Of a DNA stretch of 5,425 nt, positions 1 through 4,497 are shown in pieces (the stretch's first letter is position 1; each line of letters begins with the position of its first letter). The notes below the pieces were generated by a model that did no database searches, was not told the origin of the DNA, and saw only the letters and a list, made by a program, of their open reading frames with translations. Position numbers and translations under genes: made by a program. The stretch is from Deltaproteobacteria bacterium (lineage in GTDB: Bacteria; Desulfobacterota; Desulfarculia; Adiutricales; JAGVGV01), in NCBI GenBank assembly GCA_015233515.1, contig JADFXS010000209.1, positions 1-5,425 of the forward strand. The letters run 5' to 3'.

Positions 1-11
1 ATAGGGTGGAT

Positions 12-39
12 ATAATATTTTTTCGGTCGTGAAAGTCAA
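12..39 (-). promoter_or_regulatory. Probable sigma-70 promoter firing leftward out of the window
   Basis: On the minus strand, TTGACT (39 to 34; 5 of 6 matches to TTGACA) is followed after 16 nt by TATTAT (17 to 12; 5 of 6 matches to TATAAT). Transcription would start near position 5 and leave the window, implying a divergent gene to the left. The same bases contain a perfect TATAAT on the plus strand (11-16), but its -35 would lie outside the window, so the rightward reading cannot be judged. Confidence 0.5.
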
Positions 40-48
40 GGGACCGAA
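22..48. repeat. Inverted repeat overlapping the leftward promoter (possible operator)
   Basis: TTCGGTC (22-28) and GACCGAA (42-48) form a perfect 7-bp dyad with a 13-bp centre that covers the -35 box and spacer of the leftward promoter. No T-run follows on either strand, so it does not look like a terminator. Position and symmetry would suit a repressor operator, but no regulator is visible in the window. The regulatory role is inference. Confidence 0.35.
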
Positions 49-201
49 TGTAATTGGAAGCTGTTTCAAATAGGGATATTTGGTTCCGAAGCGTGGTGAT
101 GAAGAGGCCGGTCATGGAAATACTCAGTTATTTCAAAGACTGGGTGTCAAGTTCACCGAGCGGTCGGAGGCCATGAGTTTTTTTACATCTTTTTTAAACA
201 A

Positions 202-229
202 AGAGGGGAGATCGGTGGACCTCCCCTCT
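202..229. repeat. Strong 9-bp hairpin in non-coding DNA
   Basis: AGAGGGGAG (202-210) and CTCCCCTCT (221-229) pair perfectly around a 10-nt loop. On the minus strand the stem is followed by TTGTTT and then an A-rich run, so a weak leftward terminator is possible. On the plus strand no T-run follows. It is the first of several hairpins packed into 202-440. Confidence 0.45.
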
Positions 230-282
230 ATGCCCTATAACAACCAAACGCCATCGGGTGTGATGCGGCTATTTTCGGATTC

Positions 283-309
283 AAACCGACCATGGGTCAG
301 TCGGTTTTT
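283..309 (+). terminator. Probable rho-independent terminator (rightward)
   Basis: AAACCGAC (283-290) pairs with GTCGGTTT (300-307) across a 9-nt loop, and the stem runs into five Ts (305-309), the classic intrinsic terminator form. It would end a rightward transcript coming from positions 1-280 or from left of the window. No convincing rightward gene is visible upstream, so what it terminates is unknown. Confidence 0.5.
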
Positions 310-347
310 ACCGGGTCCAGGGAGCTGGTGAACACCCTGAACCCGGT
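310..347. repeat. Long GC-rich hairpin directly after the terminator
   Basis: ACCGGGTCCAGGG (310-322) pairs with CCCTGAACCCGGT (335-347) with a single mismatch (C317 against A341) around a 12-nt loop. It begins one base after the T-run of the preceding terminator. No T-run follows, so this is RNA or DNA structure of unknown role rather than a second terminator. Confidence 0.45.
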
Positions 348-403
348 TGACCGGCAAGGCGTGGTAGGACCTTCCCGGGAATGGTGGACCAATGGTGTGG
401 CCA

Positions 404-440
404 CAAAAACCAAAAGCCCCGCTGTGGTGGGCGGGGCTTT
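404..440 (-). terminator. Probable rho-independent terminator (best leftward)
   Basis: A perfect 10-bp stem, AAAGCCCCGC (413-422) with GCGGGGCTTT (431-440), surrounds an 8-nt loop. Read leftward, the stem ends in four Ts, then GG, then five more Ts (409 to 405), a good U-tract. Read rightward only three Ts follow. It lies 21 nt beyond the stop codon of the doubtful leftward ORF 462-809, where a terminator for that ORF would be expected. Confidence 0.6.
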
Positions 441-461
441 GAAATCGGTATATTCGAACCG

Positions 462-809
462 TTACACACCCCACCTCAACGGGCTAATAATTATGCCTTC
501 AATCAAGATTACGGTGGGTATGTTAACAGTCAGCATCATTAGTTCATCCTCATTTCTGCGAGACAGGATACCTAACAGGAGAACGTATGTCAAGGAAAAA
601 ATAAAGCTATCCCAAGACCAGACATGCATATCAAAGATTTCCCGCGGCTTACCGCGATGATTTTCAATGGTCATGCCGATGGCAACCTTTATTTTACTAA
701 ACTGAAGAGCATGGTCATTGTTATTCTTGCTCCGAGTAGTTAATATATCATCGATAAATAAAATTCGAAGCGTTATAGGGATACCGTAAGCTTTGTACAA
801 TAATTTCAT
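462..809 (-). CDS. Doubtful hypothetical protein in AT-rich DNA
   Basis: This is an open frame of 115 codons from an ATG at 809 (or 125 from a GTG at 839) to a TAA at 464-462. I do not recognise the product. The first two thirds look soluble (it contains LFIDDILTT and FDMHVW), and the C-terminal third has two hydrophobic stretches. In favour: the frame is longer than expected by chance in DNA this AT-rich, and a good leftward terminator follows its stop. Against: its 5' end overlaps the oppositely directed M48 gene start by 17 nt, no clear Shine-Dalgarno precedes the ATG, third codon positions are AT-rich unlike all neighbours, and a promoter would have to lie inside the M48 gene. It may be a remnant or a chance ORF. 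Confidence 0.22.
   Translation of the reverse strand: MKLLYKAYGIPITLRILFIDDILTTRSKNNNDHALQFSKIKVAIGMTIENHRGKPREIFDMHVWSWDSFIFSLTYVLLLGILSRRNEDELMMLTVNIPTVILIEGIIISPLRWGV
718..746 (+). promoter_or_regulatory. Candidate promoter for the M48-TPR gene
   Basis: TTGTTA (718-723; 4 of 6) is spaced exactly 17 bp from TAATAT (741-746; 4 of 6) on the plus strand. A start near 753 would give a leader of about 40 nt before the TTG start codon at 793. The matches are moderate and the region is AT-rich, so chance matches are likely. Confidence 0.35.
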
Positions 810-2634
810 ATATTTTCTCGTTGTGCTTTTGGTCTTCACCGCGTATCAACCGACGAGCGACTCGTTTTCACCTTGGTTAGCCGGCCTCGGTCTGCTGGTG
901 TTACCCGGTTTTTTTTGGCTCGTGGTGCGGCGTCAGTTCAACCGTTTACGACAGGCCTCGGGTTCATGGCCTCAACGACCGGGAGCCCAGGAATATAATC
1001 GTCTGGTTTTCCAGATGTCCATTCTGGCCATTGTCGCCTTTGTCATCCAGGTCTATTTGCTCGGGCTCAAGGATCTGCTCCTGGCCGTTCCCGGCCTGAA
1101 AGCATCTTCAACGTTAACCGGCCTGGGCGGATTGACCATATTCGTCTTATATCTGGTCATTCTTTGGCGTGAAGCTTTTGCCGTGCACGCCGTGATTATC
1201 GGCAGCCGAATTTCTCGAATTGAGTTTATCCTCAACCAGATCCGCTTCAACCTGCCGATCGCCTTGCCATACCTGCTGCTTTCCCTGCTCACCGACCTGA
1301 TTGCCTTGTTGCCGGACCAAAAGATCAAAATCTGGCTCAGCTCGCCGTTGGGCGACATGATCTTCGCCATGACCTTTATCGTGGTGTTGCTAGTGGTTTT
1401 TCCGGCCTTGATCAAGCCTTTATGGGGATTGAAATCCTTGGAACCCGGACCGTCCAGGGATTTGCTGGAAAATTTTTGCCGTCGTCATGACTTCCAATAC
1501 CGGGATATTACTATTTGGCCGCTTCAAGGCGGCGAAGGCTTGACCGCCGGAGTCATGGGCCTGATAAAAAGATGGCGATATATAATGATTACGCCCTCAC
1601 TCCTCCGGATACTGGATGATGAAGAACTGGAGGCGGTGTTAGGTCATGAAATCGGGCACGTCAAACGTCGCCATTTGCTTCTCTACCTAGTGTTCCTGCT
1701 AGGTTATCTGACCTTGGTCACGACTTGGTCGGAATTCAGCTTTTATTTATTACTCCTGTCCGATCAGGCGGTGGATCTGTGGGTGTCCACTGAGGGTCGG
1801 CCTTCCACGGCCACTTCCCTGATGATGGGAATCCCCATTTTTCTACTAATGCTTATTTATTTCCGGTTTATATTCGGGGCCTTCATGCGAAACTTTGAAC
1901 GGCAGGCCGATTTATATTCTTTTAAATTGACCGGTTCCATCCGCGGGTTGGTGGGGTCCCTGGAAAAAATTGCCTGGCATTCCGGAAGTGCAAGGGATAC
2001 GCCTAGTTGGCATCACTATTCCATTGCCCAACGCGTAAATTTTTTGTTCGCCAGCAGCCGGGACCCTAGCCTGGTCAGCCGCCACGATCGCAAGGTTAAA
2101 CTCATGCTGGCCGGATATTTGGTTTTTATCGGCCTGACCCTGGCCGGCGGCTTGGCCATTCAACATAACGACTGGGGGCAGAATATGCAACGCCGTCTGA
2201 TGACCAGTTTTCTGGAGGCGGAGGATAGGCGGCGGCCGAACAATCCTCAAACCTTGAAACTCATAGGCGACGCGCATTATGAATCCGGGCATTTGGACGA
2301 AGCGGCTAGTTATTACGGCCGCGCCTTGGCCTTATCTCCCAATGATCCTGAAATACTAAATAATTTAGCCTGGACTTTACTGAATCGGCCCGAGGCCGAT
2401 CAGGCGGATAAAAAGCGAGCCATGGTTCTGGCCGAGCGCGCGGCGTTTCTGAGGCCTGTGGCCCATATTTTGGATACGTTGGCTGAGGCTTTATACAACA
2501 ATGGACAATTCCGTCAAGCCTTGGACATTCTACGGCTGGCCACGGAACGCCTTGAGCCGGAAGATGATCCGGAACATTACCGGAAACAGAAAGAAAAGTT
2601 TGAAAACGCCTTGGTGAAAAAAACGGAGATTTAA
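793..2634 (+). CDS. Membrane M48 family zinc metallopeptidase with C-terminal TPR repeats
   Basis: This 613-residue integral membrane protein belongs to the M48 (HtpX/Ste24) zinc peptidase family, whose members degrade misfolded or surplus membrane and envelope proteins. About nine hydrophobic segments are visible, near residues 5-18, 27-45, 71-92, 108-128, 154-173, 187-206, 295-320, 342-364 and 437-456. The zinc motif HEIGH is at 285-289 (H285, H289, catalytic E286), preceded by the usual DDEELEAVLG. The probable third ligand is E369 in FERQAD, with conserved D373. Residues 485-591 form three TPR-like helix pairs (for example the one starting PQTLKLIGDAHYESG), suggesting partner or substrate binding. 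The TTG at 793 is chosen because an in-frame TAA lies at 787-789 and the hydrophobic N-terminus is kept; its Shine-Dalgarno is weak (AGGGAT, 777-782). It is transcribed toward waaA. The substrate is unknown, and it is not a simple HtpX orthologue (too long, with TPRs). Confidence 0.92.
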   Translation: MYNNFIYFLVVLLVFTAYQPTSDSFSPWLAGLGLLVLPGFFWLVVRRQFNRLRQASGSWPQRPGAQEYNRLVFQMSILAIVAFVIQVYLLGLKDLLLAVPGLKASSTLTGLGGLTIFVLYLVILWREAFAVHAVIIGSRISRIEFILNQIRFNLPIALPYLLLSLLTDLIALLPDQKIKIWLSSPLGDMIFAMTFIVVLLVVFPALIKPLWGLKSLEPGPSRDLLENFCRRHDFQYRDITIWPLQGGEGLTAGVMGLIKRWRYIMITPSLLRILDDEELEAVLGHEIGHVKRRHLLLYLVFLLGYLTLVTTWSEFSFYLLLLSDQAVDLWVSTEGRPSTATSLMMGIPIFLLMLIYFRFIFGAFMRNFERQADLYSFKLTGSIRGLVGSLEKIAWHSGSARDTPSWHHYSIAQRVNFLFASSRDPSLVSRHDRKVKLMLAGYLVFIGLTLAGGLAIQHNDWGQNMQRRLMTSFLEAEDRRRPNNPQTLKLIGDAHYESGHLDEAASYYGRALALSPNDPEILNNLAWTLLNRPEADQADKKRAMVLAERAAFLRPVAHILDTLAEALYNNGQFRQALDILRLATERLEPEDDPEHYRKQKEKFENALVKKTEI

Positions 2635-2666
2635 CCGAGGCGACGGCTTAAACAAAATACCTTAAC

Positions 2667-2816
2667 CTAGGAGGTAATTGCAAAACCGCCCTTTTGGCCC
2701 AACTCTTTGTCGGGCTCAATTTTGAAGTCCTCAAAATACGTCAGTATTCCTGCGGCTTCAAAATCTCGTCCTCCTCGATTTGGGCCAAAATTCCTAGTTT
2801 TGCAATCACCTCCTAG
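2667..2816. mobile_element. 150-bp nested palindrome with CTAG ends, MITE-like
   Basis: The outer arms, 2667-2686 and 2797-2816, are 20-nt inverted repeats with one mismatch (CTAGGAGGT... at each end). Moving inward, TTTTGGCCCAA (2692-2702) pairs with 2780-2790, ATTTTGAAG (2719-2727) pairs with CTTCAAAAT (2756-2764), and AATAC/GTATT (2735-2739, 2744-2748) form a terminal hairpin. Four nested stems make one long cruciform or RNA hairpin. CTAG at both ends fits a TA duplication in a CTAG target, as known for IS630/Tc1-mariner elements, so a non-autonomous derivative is the favoured reading. No transposase is present. It fills most of the gap between the convergent M48 and waaA genes, starting 32 bp after one stop and 1 bp from the other, and may also block read-through. 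Alternatives are a chromosomal structured repeat or a bidirectional terminator. The inverted repeat is directly seen; mobility is inferred. Confidence 0.65.
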
Positions 2817-2817
2817 T

Positions 2818-4104
2818 TCATCGATCTTCGGAAAGCCCCAAGGCCAACTTGGCCAGATGGTGGGCCGCGCCTTGGTGCCGGCTCAAGGCTTGGCGACCGG
2901 CTTGACCTTGAAGCGCGGCTTGGTCCCGATCGACCAAAAGGGACAGAGCCGACCTATAAAGCTCTTCGGCTCCGGCGACCATCCGGCCGGCGCCCGCTGA
3001 TTCCAGCAATTCCGTGGCGTCGATAAAATCCGTCATCGAGGGTCCATAAAGAACCGGTTTACCCCAGACTGCCGGTTCCAGGGGATTTTGTCCGCCTAGC
3101 GGCACGAGACTGCCGCCGCAAAACGTTACCGATGAGAGACCGTACCAATAAAACAGCTCACCCATGACGTCGACCAGGATCACGTCAGGTAAAGAGGCTT
3201 CCGGTTTCGGGGGGGCGAAATAATTACTCCGGCGGATAACCGTCAGTCCCTGGTCCCGGATCAGAGTTTCAATCTGGGGCGCTCGTTGAATATGACGAGG
3301 AGCAATAACCAGTCGTAAGTCCGGGAATCGGACTTTTAGCCTTTGAAAGGCGTGCAGAACCTGAATTTCTTCTCCTTCCCTGGTCGAACCGGCGACCAGA
3401 ACCGGAGTATCCACGGTCAGGCCGGTTTCCTGACGTATGGCGGCCACCCGGTCGTCATCCAAACGGCTAAAGAGCAAATCATACTTGGCATTGCCCACGA
3501 CTTGAACTCGAGCCGGGTCCGCGCCCATGGATATTATGCGCTCGCGATCTTCCGGCCGGATCATGGCCATGAGGTCCAAATAACTTAAGACTTCCTTGAT
3601 AAAAAAGCGGACCTTGCGGTATCCGGATATGGAACGTTCGGAAATGCGGCCGTTGGCTAATATGGTTTTAACGCCGGCCGCCTTGGCCGCTTTGAGGAAG
3701 TTAGGCCACAGTTCGGTTTCCAGTATGATTACGATATCCGGTCGCCACCGGGCCAAGGCCCGGGCCGGGCCGCCATACACGTCCAGAGGAAAAGTCAGGA
3801 CCGGACAATCAAGTAATATCTTCCGTCCGAATTCCCGGCCCGTGTCCGTGGTGGTGGTCACCCAAGGGCAAGCATGGGGTTGCAGGGTTTTTATGGACTT
3901 GATCAAGGCCGCGGCCACCTGGACCTCGCCGACGCTGACCGCATGGATCCAGATTCGCGGGCGCCCGGTGGCGCATATTTCGGGGACAAACCCCAAACGA
4001 TCCAACCAATGCCCCTTCAAGCGTCCGCGGACGGCAGCCCCGCCCAGGACTAGCGGCGCAGCCAAGGAGCCGAGTAAATTGTACAAAAGGTAAGCCGGGC
4101 TCAA
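2818..4104 (-). CDS. waaA: 3-deoxy-D-manno-octulosonic acid (Kdo) transferase
   Basis: WaaA/KdtA is a glycosyltransferase of family GT30. It moves Kdo from CMP-Kdo onto the lipid A precursor at the cytoplasmic face of the inner membrane, the first step of LPS core assembly. Numbered from TTG 4104 (428 residues, normal length), an N-terminal hydrophobic helix (LLYNLLGSLAAPLVL) is followed by HAVSVGE (54-60; E60 aligns with the catalytic glutamate), ETELWPN (129-135), NGRISERS, APRH (268-271) and the C-terminal nucleotide-sugar signature GGS..P.GGQNPLEP (330-344). The TTG is preferred because GGAGG (4114-4110) lies 5 nt upstream and the N-terminus then matches the E. coli enzyme. The GTG at 4134 would add 10 residues and has a poor Shine-Dalgarno. 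The acceptor and the number of Kdo units added cannot be read from sequence. It lies downstream of the PPIase gene on the same strand but behind a terminator, so it is probably transcribed separately. Confidence 0.95.
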   Translation of the reverse strand: MSPAYLLYNLLGSLAAPLVLGGAAVRGRLKGHWLDRLGFVPEICATGRPRIWIHAVSVGEVQVAAALIKSIKTLQPHACPWVTTTTDTGREFGRKILLDCPVLTFPLDVYGGPARALARWRPDIVIILETELWPNFLKAAKAAGVKTILANGRISERSISGYRKVRFFIKEVLSYLDLMAMIRPEDRERIISMGADPARVQVVGNAKYDLLFSRLDDDRVAAIRQETGLTVDTPVLVAGSTREGEEIQVLHAFQRLKVRFPDLRLVIAPRHIQRAPQIETLIRDQGLTVIRRSNYFAPPKPEASLPDVILVDVMGELFYWYGLSSVTFCGGSLVPLGGQNPLEPAVWGKPVLYGPSMTDFIDATELLESAGAGRMVAGAEELYRSALSLLVDRDQAALQGQAGRQALSRHQGAAHHLAKLALGLSEDR

Positions 4105-4114
4105 ACCTGCCTCC
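4105..4114 (-). promoter_or_regulatory. Ribosome binding site deciding the waaA start
   Basis: GGAGG (minus strand, 4114 to 4110) stands 5 nt before TTG 4104-4102. The longer GTG candidate (4134-4132) lies in a small dyad, AAGCTC/GAGCTT (4127-4132 with 4141-4146), and has only a G-rich stretch directly against it. This favours the TTG. Confidence 0.55.
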
Positions 4115-4134
4115 GTGATGTTATTGAAGCTCAC

Positions 4135-4416
4135 CCCAGCGAGCTTAAGGGAATCTTCGCCATGTAAGGAACGAACGCTATTAAGTTTTTTTGCTCGCTA
4201 ACCCCGCAGCAAGCTACGGGAAATGCGCTCAGCTGCATGTTCAGGAAAGTTCTGTTAGGGGAGAAAAGTCCGGGCGTCAAGAAAAATATTTTTCCGAAGT
4301 CGGCAAATACTCACCCCTAATTTCAAGTGTGGTGGGACTACCGCCGACCGGTGGCGCCGAGTCCGAAAGGGTATGAAGATTTATTTAAATAGAATGAAAT
4401 GGTTAAATACAAATAT
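4135..4416. other. Non-coding gap upstream of waaA with several dyads
   Basis: No supportable gene is seen here. Dyads, in order: GCTCGCT/AGCAAGC (4193-4199 with 4208-4214, one G-U pair on the minus strand); an overlapping, mutually exclusive CCCGCAGC/GCTACGGG (4203-4210 with 4213-4220, one mismatch, 2-nt centre); TTAGGGG/CCCCTAA (4255-4261 with 4314-4320), which encloses the perfect palindrome GAAAAATATTTTTC (4281-4294); and GGACT/AGTCC (4335-4339 with 4360-4364), which encloses CCGCC/GGTGG (4341-4345, 4350-4354). The segment resembles no riboswitch or stable RNA class I can name. It could be the structured waaA leader plus decayed repeat DNA. Confidence 0.4.
4252..4280 (-). promoter_or_regulatory. 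Candidate promoter for waaA
   Basis: On the minus strand, TTGACG (4280 to 4275; 5 of 6) is followed after exactly 17 nt by TAACAG (4257 to 4252; 3 of 6). Transcription would begin near 4245, giving a leader of about 140 nt to the TTG start. The -35 is good and the -10 weak. Its position after the upstream gene's terminator makes it the best waaA promoter candidate seen. Confidence 0.35.
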
Positions 4417-4417
4417 G

Positions 4418-4455
4418 AAAAGCCCCGGCGGTCGAAGCGGTCGACCATCGGGGCT
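4418..4455 (-). terminator. Rho-independent terminator of the PPIase gene
   Basis: On the minus strand, AGCCCCG (4455 to 4449) pairs with CGGGGCT (4427 to 4421), with an inner GGTCGA/TCGACC stem (4446-4441 with 4435-4430) and a 5-nt loop, ending in TTTT (4421 to 4418). It begins 42 nt after the stop of the leftward PPIase gene. This is the clearest terminator in the window, and it separates that gene from waaA. Confidence 0.8.
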
Positions 4456-4497
4456 GTAGTGTTTTATCCCGACCAGATCCGGCCCGAGAAGCCGGCG

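Noticed and set aside
99..176. Small ORF of 25 codons (MKRPVMEILSYFKDWVSSSPSGRRP) followed by a T-run
   Set aside because: It has no convincing Shine-Dalgarno, no recognised family and no repeat of the peptide elsewhere. A chance ORF of this length is expected.
274..300. tRNA-like T-arm (TCGG ATTCAAA CCGA)
   Set aside because: No matching acceptor, D or anticodon stems lie upstream. The bases are better explained by the terminator at 283-309.
80..331. 83-codon rightward ORF from a TTG
   Set aside because: It runs through two strong hairpins and the terminator stem, and its product is compositionally odd and unrecognised. It is most likely non-coding.
446..462. GGTTCGAAT on the minus strand resembling a tRNA T-loop
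   Set aside because: The flanking bases do not form a 5-bp T-stem and no cloverleaf can be built.
292..660. 122-codon rightward ORF
   Set aside because: It crosses the hairpins at 310-347 and 413-440, has no ribosome site and no recognisable domain. It changes base composition halfway through.
2707..3000. 97-codon rightward ORF starting inside the palindrome
   Set aside because: Its first part is the inverted-repeat DNA and the rest is antisense to waaA, a strong gene. It is a shadow frame.
4258..4278. GAGAAAAGTCCGGGC resembling the conserved GAGGAAAGTCCGGGC of RNase P RNA
   Set aside because: The following sequence lacks the rest of the RNase P core, such as the P4 partner and the conserved ACAGNAA region. 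The match is isolated.
4191..4376. 61-codon rightward ORF between waaA and the PPIase gene
   Set aside because: It starts on a TTG in a T-run, crosses several dyads, and has no ribosome site or recognisable product.
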